The notes under the pieces: generated by a model
Told to the model about the DNA's origin: nothing
Seen by the model: only the letters and a program-made list of their open reading frames with translations
The model's database searches: none
Shown: positions 23,692 to 31,643 of the stretch, piece after piece
Layout of the letters: each line of letters starts with the position of its first letter
Position numbering within the stretch: position 1 is the first letter of the stretch
Made by a program: the position numbers and the translations under genes
Assembly (NCBI RefSeq): GCF_003312875.1
Contig: NZ_CP015163.1
Span: 248,001 to 312,000, forward strand
Direction: 5' to 3'
Length of the DNA stretch: 64,000 nucleotides
From: Amycolatopsis albispora
Lineage (GTDB): Bacteria > Actinomycetota > Actinomycetes > Mycobacteriales > Pseudonocardiaceae

Positions 23692-24915
23692 TCAGCGGCG
23701 GAACCGGCGGAGCAGGCGGCCGCCCCGGTCCTCGGGCACCCGTGTCCCGTACACCGCTTCCGCGACCGACCGCTTCGCTTCGAAGCACTGCCGCACGACC
23801 TGCGGAGCGAAGCCCGTTCCGCCCGGGCGTTCCGGGATGTCACCGGTTCCGGCGTCGGCGAGTGTCCAGCCGGAGCCGAGGTCGAGCAGGCTGCGGTGCT
23901 TGGGCGTGTAGTACTGCGACGACACGCTCAGCGCCACGCCGGTCGCGCCGGCGGCCGCCGCCACCAGGTGCGTGTGGTACCGGCTGGAGATCCAGGTCTG
24001 CCCCGGCGCCAGCGGCAGGCCGTGTCGCCAGACATCGCGGAACGGGTGGAACTCGGCGCCGTCCAGTTCGTGCTCCAGCAGTGCCGGGATGGTGCGGTCC
24101 ACCCCCGGGATGCCTTCGACCACCGCCAGTTGCGCGGGCCGGACGTCCCACGCGCGGAGCAGGCCAAGCACCTGGGCGGCCAGCGCGGACGGCGGCAGCT
24201 CGCCGATGTCGGACTGCACGCACAGCACGAACTCGCGGGCCTGCCCGGCGGACGGGGACGGCGGGTCGAGGAAAACGTCGTCGCAGGTGGGCCGGGTGCC
24301 CCCGGCGAGCAGTTCGGCCGAGGGCGCGTCACGCACGTCGACCACGGCGAACCGGTCGGTGAGCGAGCGGAGCAGGTCGGCGGCACCCGGCGGGAACGGC
24401 ATCAGGCCCTGGCCGGTCATCGCCGCGCGGCCACCCGAGCGCCGGACGGCGGCCGCGGCGCCCGCGATCAGCCCGACGTGCCGCGGCCACAGCGCGTTGA
24501 GGTAACCGCCGCCGATCAGGTGCACCACGTCGGTCCGGCCGAGCAGCTCGATGCCCGCGTCCCAGCGCGGCGCCCGGCCGGGGTCGTGCACGGCGGACTG
24601 CACCCAGTCGGCCACCTCCCACGGATCCGCCGACGGCGCTTCCGCGCACAGGCGCCACAGGGTGTCCGTGCAGCGCAGCCGGGGGTGCAGGCCGTCGAGC
24701 AGCAGCTGCGCCGGGCCGGGGGAGTGCGTGTCGAGCCAGACGTCCGCCTCCGGATCGGCCACCGCCAGGTAGCGCAGCCAGGTCGCCGCGATCAGCTCGT
24801 CGCCGAAGTTGGGGTAACCGCTCGGGCCGACCAAGTAGTGGCAGCGGCGCACGGCCGGAGACGCCGAAGCGCGGGTGGCCGATCGGCCACCCGCGCGGTT
24901 GTCCGTCGTCGCCAC
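23692..24915 (-). CDS. Polysaccharide pyruvyl transferase family protein
   Basis: A 407-residue cytosolic protein of the pyruvyl-transferase (CsaB-like) family. It has the N-terminal GYPNFGDELIAATWLRYL segment, VVHLIGGGYLNALWPRH in the middle, and the C-terminal SSRYHTHLVAAAAGATGVALSV and SSQYYTPKH motifs that line the donor site. Family members add pyruvate ketals to cell-wall glycans, although many actinobacterial homologs are of unknown acceptor. Its GTG start shares one base with the stop of the OmpA-like lipoprotein gene (24915), so the two are translationally coupled, a hint that both act on the cell surface. Confidence 0.8.
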   Translation of the reverse strand: MATTDNRAGGRSATRASASPAVRRCHYLVGPSGYPNFGDELIAATWLRYLAVADPEADVWLDTHSPGPAQLLLDGLHPRLRCTDTLWRLCAEAPSADPWEVADWVQSAVHDPGRAPRWDAGIELLGRTDVVHLIGGGYLNALWPRHVGLIAGAAAAVRRSGGRAAMTGQGLMPFPPGAADLLRSLTDRFAVVDVRDAPSAELLAGGTRPTCDDVFLDPPSPSAGQAREFVLCVQSDIGELPPSALAAQVLGLLRAWDVRPAQLAVVEGIPGVDRTIPALLEHELDGAEFHPFRDVWRHGLPLAPGQTWISSRYHTHLVAAAAGATGVALSVSSQYYTPKHRSLLDLGSGWTLADAGTGDIPERPGGTGFAPQVVRQCFEAKRSVAEAVYGTRVPEDRGGRLLRRFRR

Positions 24916-25457
24916 TACCCGGCGACGCTGATCTGCGTCTGCAACGCCTGCTCGTCCTGCGCCTTCTCGTTTCCGGTGGCTTCGGCCTGCACGCGGTCCT
25001 TGCTCACGCCGAATCCTTCGAAAGCCGAAGTAATTGCCTCGGCGCGCTTTTCGGACAGTTCCTTCGCTTTCGCCGCATCGGGGTAACCCGCGTGGGTGGC
25101 GACCTTGATCTTGACCTCATTTCCCTGCATCGCCTTGGCGATCTGTTCCAGCGACTGCTTGGCTTCGGCGGTCAGTTCCGCATTCTCCGGGGTGAAGGTC
25201 ACCGGCGCCTTTTGCAGCGCCTGCTCGATCGCCGTGGTCACCTGCTGGGCCGGGCCGCCCTGCGCCTGTGCCGGGTCGCCTTCACCGGGTGCCGGGGCCG
25301 GAGCGTCACCGGCGCCTGGTGAAGGCGCGGCGGCTCCGCTGGGCGAAGCCGCGTCGTTCGCGCCGGAAGAGCCGGACGAATCCTCCGAGCCGCACGCGCC
25401 GGCCAGGCCGGCGACCATCGCGGCGCCCGCTACCGTCAGGGCGATTTTCCTGCGCAT
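24915..25457 (-). CDS. OmpA-like lipoprotein
   Basis: A 180-residue exported lipoprotein. The signal peptide ends in a lipobox LAGAC (Cys near residue 22), followed by a disordered Ser/Ala/Pro/Gly linker. The C-terminal 100 residues form an OmpA-family peptidoglycan-associating domain (VTFTPENAELTAEAKQSLEQIAKAM ... VKIKVATHAGYPDAAKAKELSEKRAEAITSAF). It is reminiscent of mycobacterial ArfA-type proteins. The domain anchors to the cell wall non-covalently. Start ATG 25457, upstream of and coupled to the pyruvyl-transferase-like gene. Confidence 0.83.
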   Translation of the reverse strand: MRRKIALTVAGAAMVAGLAGACGSEDSSGSSGANDAASPSGAAAPSPGAGDAPAPAPGEGDPAQAQGGPAQQVTTAIEQALQKAPVTFTPENAELTAEAKQSLEQIAKAMQGNEVKIKVATHAGYPDAAKAKELSEKRAEAITSAFEGFGVSKDRVQAEATGNEKAQDEQALQTQISVAG

Positions 25458-25842
25458 GAAATTCGAACTCCCTTTTTGCCTTCGGTATCCGCTTTGGCTG
25501 GTGATGGGCCGATGGCTGGCATCCGAACACGAACCCGATTGACCGGCAACCGCGGCGGTGCCGGAAATCGGCGATGTGTCCCTTGACGCAAGTGCGGGGG
25601 GTGCGCGGTGTTCCACCAGGAAACCCGGTTGATCAACACGGTTCCGGTGTGCTTTCGCATGCTTGCGGAATTCCCCGCGCGGCCCACCCGATCGAGGGAC
25701 GAACTCAGGAAAAGCACACCGATGAATGTGAAACCACTGACATGAAGGCGCCGCCGATCCGCGAGCACAGCGCGGCGACCGGCTCCTGTGGAATGCTGGG
25801 TGGCCGCGCGGTCGCCTGGTCCGCCTGGGTTGAGGGGTACGG
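25458..25842. other. Divergent intergenic region (385 bp), no gene found
   Basis: This gap separates the OmpA-like lipoprotein gene (minus) from the GAF-ANTAR gene (plus). It is slightly AT-richer than its surroundings and must hold both promoters. Short frames exist on both strands but none has a ribosome-binding site with coding-like composition. I see no strong inverted repeat. GGGTA bases just before 25843 could belong to an alternative-sigma promoter but no convincing partner box was found. Confidence 0.5.
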
Positions 25843-26661
25843 ATGGCTTTCATGGAGCCGGGGGACGGCGCCGAGACGCCGTTGACGGTGCTGCTGGACG
25901 GGGTGCTGGCGGGGGTGCGCCGTGACGTGCCCGGTGAGGTGGGCACGGCGATCAGCATCGCGCACCCGGCGCCGAAGCGGGGTGGCGGGCGGCTGCACGT
26001 GCTGGCGGCGACCGGGGTGGGCGAGGTGCTGCCGCCGATCACCACCGGGCATCTGTGGGGGCCTTCGCTGCTGGTCGCGGCGGGGGAGGAGCCGATAGCC
26101 ACGGCGGATCTGTGGGGCGACCCGCGCTGGCCGCACCTGACCTTGGAGGCTGTGCGCGAGCAGGTACCGGACCGGCACTTCGACGCGGTGTCGAAGGTGC
26201 GCGGGGTGGGCGCGGTGCCCGGGGTGTGGGACGGCGGCGGGGTGGTGGTGCTGTCGGCCTACCTGGACCGCGCCGCCGACCGGCGCACGCTCGCCGTGCT
26301 GGCCAGGCACGAGCGGCTGGTCGCCAGCGCGATCACCATCGCCCACGTCGCCGACCGCAACGCCGACGACGCGGAGCTGATGCTGGACGCGCTGGCGTCG
26401 CGGGCGGTCATCGAACAGGCCAAGGGCGCGATCATGACCCTGCGGCGCTGCGACGCCGACGAGGCGTGGGCGGTGCTGCGGCGGGCGAGCCAGGAATTCA
26501 ACGTCAAGCTGCGGGAGCTGGCGCTCGCGCTGGTCGAGCACATCGGGCAGGCGCCGGCCGAGCAACCCGTCGCCGGCGGTCGCCAGGTGCGGGCCGGGGC
26601 GGACGGCCGGCGGGCGGCCGAGATGGTGTGGCGGGCCCTCACCGAAGCGGCCGCCGGCTGA
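25843..26661 (+). CDS. GAF-ANTAR transcription antitermination regulator
   Basis: A 272-residue regulator. Residues about 20-165 form a degenerate GAF sensor (GTAISIAHPAPKRGGGRLHVLAAT ... GGGVVVLSAYLD). Residues about 180-235 form an ANTAR RNA-binding domain (ASRAVIEQAKGAIMTLRRCDADEAWAVLRRASQEFNVKLRELALALVEH in pieces), which binds paired hexaloop hairpins to prevent termination. A Gly/Arg tail follows. Start ATG 25843 follows GAGGGG; ATG 25852 is possible. The target transcript is not visible here. It is convergent with the universal stress protein, only 2 bp between stops. Confidence 0.88.
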   Translation: MAFMEPGDGAETPLTVLLDGVLAGVRRDVPGEVGTAISIAHPAPKRGGGRLHVLAATGVGEVLPPITTGHLWGPSLLVAAGEEPIATADLWGDPRWPHLTLEAVREQVPDRHFDAVSKVRGVGAVPGVWDGGGVVVLSAYLDRAADRRTLAVLARHERLVASAITIAHVADRNADDAELMLDALASRAVIEQAKGAIMTLRRCDADEAWAVLRRASQEFNVKLRELALALVEHIGQAPAEQPVAGGRQVRAGADGRRAAEMVWRALTEAAAG

Positions 26662-26663
26662 CC

Positions 26664-27572
26664 TCAGTCGCCGCGCAGCACGGCGACCGGGCAGGGGGCG
26701 TGGTACAGCACGGCGTGGCTGACCGAGCCGAGGAAGGTGCTCGCGATCGGGCCGCGGCCGTGGCTGCCGACCACCAGCAGCCGCGCCCGCGCGGCCAGGT
26801 CGGTCAGCAGCAGGGCCGGGGTGTCGCGAGAGAACTCGAGTTCGTAGCGCACATCGGGGAACCGCGTCGCGTATTGGTCGACGTGGGACCGCACGGCCTG
26901 CCGCAGCGCGTCGTCCTCGCGGTCCCGCCCGATCGGGGCCATCGGCGCGGTGGCCAGCAGCCCCACCGGCCAGTCCGACCAGGCGTGCGCGGCGACCAGT
27001 GGCGCGTTGTGCCGCGCGGCGAACTCGAAGGCGAATTCGACGGCGCGGTCGCTGAGGGCCGAGCCGTCCACGCCCACCACCACCGGCGCGTCGGGACCGT
27101 CCACCTCGTCCCCGCGCACCACGATCACCGGATGCCGGGCCGCCCGCACCAGCTCGGCGGCGGTGGAGCCGAGCAGTGCCCGCGCCAGCGCGCCGTGCCC
27201 GGACGCGCCGACCACGATCAGCCCGGCGTGCCGTTCCTCGGCGGTCTGGGGCAGCACGGTCCCGGCACTGCCGTCGAGCTGCGCGGTTTCGACGACCAGC
27301 CCGGGATTCGCGTGGCGGGTGCTTTCCGCGATCTCGTTGAGCTGCTGCTCGGCCTGCTGTCGCAGGCGTTCGCCGCCGACATCGGTGGTGTAGCCGACGC
27401 CGGCCCAGCCGTCCATGATCGGCGGCGTCCACTCGAAGCACTGCACGATCAGCAGCGCGCACTGACTCCGCACGGCTTCTTCGGCGGCCCACGCCACCGC
27501 GCGGCGGGCGCCGTCCGATCCGTCGAACCCGGTCAGCACCGCGCCCTGGGCCACGCCTGCCGGAACACCCAT
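26664..27572 (-). CDS. Universal stress protein, two-domain
   Basis: A 302-residue tandem USP. Each half has the fold start and the ATP-binding signature: VLTGFDGSDGARRAVAWA and VVGASGHGALARALLGSTAAELVRAARHPVIVV in the first half, VVGVDGSALSDRAVEFAF and VVGSHGRGPIASTFLGSVSHAVLYHAPCPVAVL in the second. Both carry the G-x2-G-x9-G(S/T) ATP-binding pattern. Tandem USPs are typical of actinobacterial dormancy and stress responses. ATG 27572 follows AAAGGAGAG. The gene is single and convergent with the ANTAR regulator. Confidence 0.92.
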   Translation of the reverse strand: MGVPAGVAQGAVLTGFDGSDGARRAVAWAAEEAVRSQCALLIVQCFEWTPPIMDGWAGVGYTTDVGGERLRQQAEQQLNEIAESTRHANPGLVVETAQLDGSAGTVLPQTAEERHAGLIVVGASGHGALARALLGSTAAELVRAARHPVIVVRGDEVDGPDAPVVVGVDGSALSDRAVEFAFEFAARHNAPLVAAHAWSDWPVGLLATAPMAPIGRDREDDALRQAVRSHVDQYATRFPDVRYELEFSRDTPALLLTDLAARARLLVVGSHGRGPIASTFLGSVSHAVLYHAPCPVAVLRGD

Positions 27573-27652
27573 TTTGCTCTCCTTTGCCGGTTTTCCGCCC
27601 TCCGCGTTCCCCGCGGCGCGGCGGGGCACACACGACCGTGACCGCGTTGTGA

Positions 27653-28432
27653 TCAGGCGGTCTGGGCCTGCAGGGCGGGACCGAGCAGGAGCCCACCGTC
27701 GATGACGTACTCCGACCCCGTGATGAACGACGCGTCTGCTGACGTGAGGAACAGCAGAAGCCGGGTGACGTCGATCGGTTCGCCGAGCCGCGGGATGGCG
27801 AACGGTTCGGGGGAGTAGAAGTCGGCGATCGCCGCGGTGGCGCCGGCTGCTGGTTCGTGGATGAAGGGCGTCGCGATCACGCCGGGGTGGATGGTGTTCA
27901 CGCGGATGCGGTCGCGGCCGAGTTCGAGCGCTGCCGTCCGGGTCAGTCCTCGCACGGCCCACTTGCTGGCGACGTACGGCCCGTAGTGCGCCGTGCCGCC
28001 CAGTGCCATGGTCGAGGCGATGTTGACGATGGCTCCCCCCGCCGCCCGGCGCAGCGCGGGAGCGGCGGCCTTGATGCCGAGGAAGGTCCCGGTGAGGTTG
28101 ATGTCGAGGATGCGCGACCACGTGGCCTGATCGGTGTTTTCGATCGTCGCGGGCGGGTTCTGCACGCCCGCGTTGTTGACGAGCACGTTCAGCGCGCCGA
28201 AGGCGTTCTCGGCGGCTAGCACGGCGGCGGACCACGAGCTTTCGTCCCTGACGTCGAGGTGGGCGAAGCGAGCACGAGTCCCGAGTTCGTCGGCGAGAGC
28301 GGCGCCGCGTCCGGCGTCGATGCCGCCGATGACCACGTTCGCCCCCTCCGCGTGGAAGGCGCGCACGTGGCTCGAGCCCTGGCCGCCGGTCCCGCCGGTC
28401 ACGAGCACGGTCTGGTTGTCGAAGCGGGGCAT
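27653..28432 (-). CDS. Short-chain dehydrogenase/reductase
   Basis: A 259-residue classical SDR: NAD(P) motif TGGTGGQG at 12-19, DVRDESSW with Asp for the adenine ring, NNAG near 86, catalytic Ser in IASTMA and YxxxK in YGPYVASK. Closest named types are 3-alpha/20-beta-hydroxysteroid or cyclohexanol-type dehydrogenases. Divergent from a TetR regulator with two GTGAGTC palindromes between them, so it is probably induced by that regulator's ligand. Substrate unknown. Confidence 0.9.
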   Translation of the reverse strand: MPRFDNQTVLVTGGTGGQGSSHVRAFHAEGANVVIGGIDAGRGAALADELGTRARFAHLDVRDESSWSAAVLAAENAFGALNVLVNNAGVQNPPATIENTDQATWSRILDINLTGTFLGIKAAAPALRRAAGGAIVNIASTMALGGTAHYGPYVASKWAVRGLTRTAALELGRDRIRVNTIHPGVIATPFIHEPAAGATAAIADFYSPEPFAIPRLGEPIDVTRLLLFLTSADASFITGSEYVIDGGLLLGPALQAQTA

Positions 28433-28461
28433 CAGAGGTTCCTTCGGGGAGTGAGCCAGTG

Positions 28462-28527
28462 GTGAGTCGATCGACTCACCACGCCGTTGACCCTAGGCTG
28501 GTCGCAGTGGTGAGTCAAGCCACTCAC
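28462..28527. promoter_or_regulatory. Two TetR operators between SDR and tetR
   Basis: GTGAGTCGATCGACTCAC (28462-28479) is a perfect 18-bp palindrome. GTGAGTCAAGCCACTCAC (28510-28527) is a second copy with the same arms. The 48-bp offset places one copy near each divergent start. Confidence 0.85.
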
Positions 28528-28543
28528 CTCGTATGCTCCGCCC

Positions 28544-29170
28544 ATGAGCCACGGCCTGTCGGCGTACCACCAGCGTGTCGCCAAGGAAAAGCGCGCGCTG
28601 ATCGTGACGGCGGCGACCGAACTGTTCCTCGAACTGGGCTACGACCGGACGTCACTGGCGCGGATCGGGGAGCGCTCCGGCGTTTCCCGGGCCACGTTGT
28701 TCAAGCAGTTCCCGAGCAAGGCCGCCCTCTTCGACGCCATCGTCACCGAGTCCTGGTCCACCGCGGAGGAGGACGATCCGCCGCCGGCGGGCAACATCGT
28801 CGACGGCCTCACCACCATCGGCCGCCGGTACGCCGCGTTGCTGAGCCGCCCGCAGATGACCGACCTCTTCCGGATCGTCATCGCCGAACTGCCGCGCTTT
28901 CCCGAACTGGCCCATGCGCAGTTCTCACAAGGGAAAATGCCCTACTACGAGTCCGTGCGCAGCTACCTCCTGGCCGAGCACGAGGCCGGAACGGTGCGGA
29001 TCGAGGACGCCGACCTCGCCGCCACGCAGTTCCTCGGCATGATCTCCAACTACGTCTTCTGGCCCGCACTCCTGGTGCCGGACTGGCAGGTGAGCGCCGA
29101 ACGCGCCGATCAAGTGGTCGACGAGGCCGTCCGCACCGTCGCCGCCCGGTACGCCGCGACGGATGCCTGA
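28544..29170 (+). CDS. TetR-family regulator
   Basis: A 208-residue TetR/AcrR protein. The helix-turn-helix is IVTAATELFLELGYDRTSLARIGERSGVSRATLFKQFPSKAALFD in pieces (residues 19-63) and the C-terminal part is helical. It is divergent from the SDR gene, and the two GTGAGTC palindromes between them are very likely its binding sites, giving autoregulation and control of the SDR. ATG 28544 lies 16 bp after the second operator. The ligand is unknown. Confidence 0.88.
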   Translation: MSHGLSAYHQRVAKEKRALIVTAATELFLELGYDRTSLARIGERSGVSRATLFKQFPSKAALFDAIVTESWSTAEEDDPPPAGNIVDGLTTIGRRYAALLSRPQMTDLFRIVIAELPRFPELAHAQFSQGKMPYYESVRSYLLAEHEAGTVRIEDADLAATQFLGMISNYVFWPALLVPDWQVSAERADQVVDEAVRTVAARYAATDA

Positions 29171-29258
29171 GCAACCGTCGGGGTTTTCGGCTCCGGGTGG
29201 CGGGTAGTCGCCTTCGACAGCCCGCGGCGGGATCGAAACGGGAAAGGAGTGATCCGGC

Positions 29259-29669
29259 GTGCAGCACGACCAGTTCATCGGACAGGTCCAGAACCGGGCC
29301 CAGCTGCCCAGCCGTGGTGACGCGGAGGCCGCGACCCGCGCGACGCTCGAAACGCTCGGCGAGCGCATCCCGGAAAACCTCGCGGAGAACCTCGCCGGTC
29401 AGCTGCCGCAGGAGATCGCGGAGCACCTGCGCCGGACGGTCACCCTGGGCGGTGCCGGCACCGGCGAGTCGTTCGGCCGTGACGAATTCATCCACCGGGT
29501 GGCCCAGCGGTCGCGCACCGGCGAGCCGGAGGCCACCTATCGTTCCCGCGTGGTTTTTGAGGTGCTGCGGGAAGCGACCGTCGGCGGGGTGGTGCACAAC
29601 GTGCGGGAGTCGCTGCCCGACGACCTGCGCGTACTCGTCGATGCCGGGTCGACCGGGTCGCTGGAGTAG
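29259..29669 (+). CDS. DUF2267 protein
   Basis: A 136-residue soluble protein with the DUF2267 pattern: FIGQVQNRAQLPSRGDAEAATRATLETLGERIP, a motif GAGTGESFGRDEFIHRVAQR, and VVFEVLREATVGGVVHNVRESLPDDL. The family is widespread in actinobacteria, usually near stress genes, and has no known activity. GTG 29259 follows AAAGGAG. A short spacer (3 bp) to the next gene implies co-transcription with the hydrolase. Confidence 0.85.
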   Translation: MQHDQFIGQVQNRAQLPSRGDAEAATRATLETLGERIPENLAENLAGQLPQEIAEHLRRTVTLGGAGTGESFGRDEFIHRVAQRSRTGEPEATYRSRVVFEVLREATVGGVVHNVRESLPDDLRVLVDAGSTGSLE

Positions 29670-29672
29670 GCC

Positions 29673-30308
29673 GTGACCGCGTCGGTGGTCGTCGGCCCCG
29701 CCGGGGTGGAGCTGGCCGGGGACCTGGTGGTGCCCGAAGGCGCCAGTGGAGTGGTGGTCTTCGCGCACGGCTCGGGCAGTTCCCGGCACAGCCGCCGCAA
29801 TCGTGCCGTGGCCGAAGTGTTGCAGGACAACGGGTTCGCCACTTTGCTGCTGGATCTGCTGACCGAGCGCGAAGAACGCGCCGACCGGCGGACCGGTGAG
29901 CTGCGGTTCGACATTCCCGTGCTGGCCGAGCGGCTGGCCGCCGCCGTCGAGCAGGTTGGCGAGCGCGACGCCGTGCGCGGCCTGCCGGTCGGGTTGTTCG
30001 GTGCGAGCACCGGAGCGGCGGCCGCCCTGGTCGCCGCGGCGCGGCTGGATGCCGTGCGCGCGGTGGTCTCGCGGGGCGGCAGGCCGGATCTGGCCGGTGG
30101 GGCGCTGGCCGAGGTGCGGGCACCGACGCTGTTGATCGTCGGTGGTCTGGACCTCCCGGTGCTCGACCTCAACCAGGCGGCGGCCGCCCAGCTCGGCGCG
30201 CGGGTGGAGATCGTGCCGGGCGCGACGCACCTGTTCGAAGAACCCGGTGCCCTGGACGAGGTGTCCCGCCTGGCGTCGAACTGGTTCGGCGCGCATCTGG
30301 TGGCGTGA
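29673..30308 (+). CDS. Dienelactone-hydrolase-like alpha/beta hydrolase
   Basis: A 211-residue single-domain hydrolase. The oxyanion region is FAHGSGSSRHSRRN, the nucleophile Ser lies in GLFGASTGAAAAL, the acid is Asp in VGGLDLPV and the His is in PGATHLFEE. This compact form (no signal, no cap) is common in actinobacteria, often beside DUF2267 or phosphoribosyltransferase genes in stress-related clusters. GTG start 3 bp after the DUF2267 stop. Substrate unknown. Confidence 0.85.
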   Translation: MTASVVVGPAGVELAGDLVVPEGASGVVVFAHGSGSSRHSRRNRAVAEVLQDNGFATLLLDLLTEREERADRRTGELRFDIPVLAERLAAAVEQVGERDAVRGLPVGLFGASTGAAAALVAAARLDAVRAVVSRGGRPDLAGGALAEVRAPTLLIVGGLDLPVLDLNQAAAAQLGARVEIVPGATHLFEEPGALDEVSRLASNWFGAHLVA

Positions 30309-30325
30309 CACCTCGTCCAGGTCGG

Positions 30326-31528
30326 TCAGCAGAACACCGCGTCCACGACTCGCTGCAGGCCCGCTTGGAACGCCCCGCCGACGGACTGCGCGGCATCGTC
30401 CACATAGGTCAGTGAGCCGGTCACCGTCCGGCTGCCGTCGGGCGAGCTGTACATCACCGTCGCGTAGCCCTGCACGTTGCCGTTGTGGTGGACCACGGGC
30501 GCGCCACAGCTCGGCGGCGGGAACGGGGACTCTGTGGTGCCGTCCTGAACGAACAGGCCGAGGCCGTAGCCCATCGCCGGGTCGGGTGTGCGCATTTCGG
30601 CCAGCAGCGGGGCCGGCACGAGCCTGCCGCCCAGCAGCGCGGAAATGAACTTCTGGAGGTCCTTGGTGGTGGAGATCAGATCACCACCGGCGGAAATCCA
30701 CGACGGGTCCTGGCGGGTCACGTCGACCGTCCTCGGCTCGCCGTTTTCCTCGTACCGGTAGTAACCGTGGGCGTGCGGGCCGGGGATTTCCGGCGACGTG
30801 CCCGGCATGACGGTGCCGCGCAACCCGAGCGGGCGCAGGATTCGCCGCTGTGTCTCCTCGACGTACGAATGGCCGGTTGCCCGCTCGATCAGCAGCCTGG
30901 CCAGCACGTAGTTCGTGTTCGAGTAGCGCCACGCCGTGCCCGGCTCGAACCGCAGCGGCTTGGCCAGCGCGAGGCGGACCAGTTCTTCCGGCCGGTAGGA
31001 GCGGAACCGGTCGGTCACCCAGTCCTGGCCCGACCAGGTCACGCCCGGCTCGTACGTCCCGTCGGCGGTGTAGTCGCCGGTGTGGTTGAACACGCCGCTG
31101 GTGTGCTGCAGCAGCATTCGCACGGTGATCCGCCGGTCCAGCCCGAACTCCGGCAGGTAGCCGGCCGCGGGGTCGTCCAGCCCGATTTTGCCGTCGGCCA
31201 CCAGTTGCAGCACCACGGTCGCGGTGATGGTCTTGGTGACGCTGCCGATGCGGAACAGCCCGTTCGTCGGCGGTTTCGCGGCCTGGCCCAGCTTCCGCAC
31301 TCCGGCGCTGCCCGCCCACTCGCCGCGCTCGTCGTTCACCCGCAGCTGCACGCCGGTGAAGCCCGTGTCGATGAACTGCTGCATGACCGCCTGCAACTCG
31401 GGCCGCTGGGCCTCGGTGCTTTCGGCCGCCGCCACCCCGGGCGCGACCAGCCCGGCCACCAGCGCCGCCACCACACCCGCTCGCCGGAAGGCCCGGCCCT
31501 TGCTGCTCGTTTCCGCTGTGTTGTGCAT
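30326..31528 (-). CDS. Secreted serine hydrolase (beta-lactamase/DD-peptidase fold)
   Basis: A 400-residue exported protein. The signal ends at AAAES (about residue 36). Motifs: SVTK (SxxK), YSNTNY and HHNGN. It is a class C beta-lactamase-like D-alanyl-D-alanine carboxypeptidase or esterase. Compared with its neighbour at 31644-32750 it has a different middle (EPGVTWSGQDW) and belongs to a separate subgroup. ATG 31528. It is convergent with the alpha/beta hydrolase (18-bp gap). Confidence 0.87.
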   Translation of the reverse strand: MHNTAETSSKGRAFRRAGVVAALVAGLVAPGVAAAESTEAQRPELQAVMQQFIDTGFTGVQLRVNDERGEWAGSAGVRKLGQAAKPPTNGLFRIGSVTKTITATVVLQLVADGKIGLDDPAAGYLPEFGLDRRITVRMLLQHTSGVFNHTGDYTADGTYEPGVTWSGQDWVTDRFRSYRPEELVRLALAKPLRFEPGTAWRYSNTNYVLARLLIERATGHSYVEETQRRILRPLGLRGTVMPGTSPEIPGPHAHGYYRYEENGEPRTVDVTRQDPSWISAGGDLISTTKDLQKFISALLGGRLVPAPLLAEMRTPDPAMGYGLGLFVQDGTTESPFPPPSCGAPVVHHNGNVQGYATVMYSSPDGSRTVTGSLTYVDDAAQSVGGAFQAGLQRVVDAVFC

Positions 31529-31604
31529 GGGACAACGATCACCGGCCGCGCTGACACCGGACCGCCACCGCGCTGACAACGGCGGACAAGAAATCCTGGC
31601 CGTC

Positions 31605-31635
31605 CCGGGCCGGCCGCTTCCGGCGGCCGGCCCGG
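31605..31635. terminator. GC-rich hairpin after the 31644 gene
   Basis: CCGGGCCGGCCGC / GCGGCCGGCCCGG form a perfect 13-bp stem with a five-base loop, starting 8 bp past the stop of the minus-strand serine hydrolase. No U-tract. Confidence 0.65.
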
Positions 31636-31643
31636 ACCCGGGG

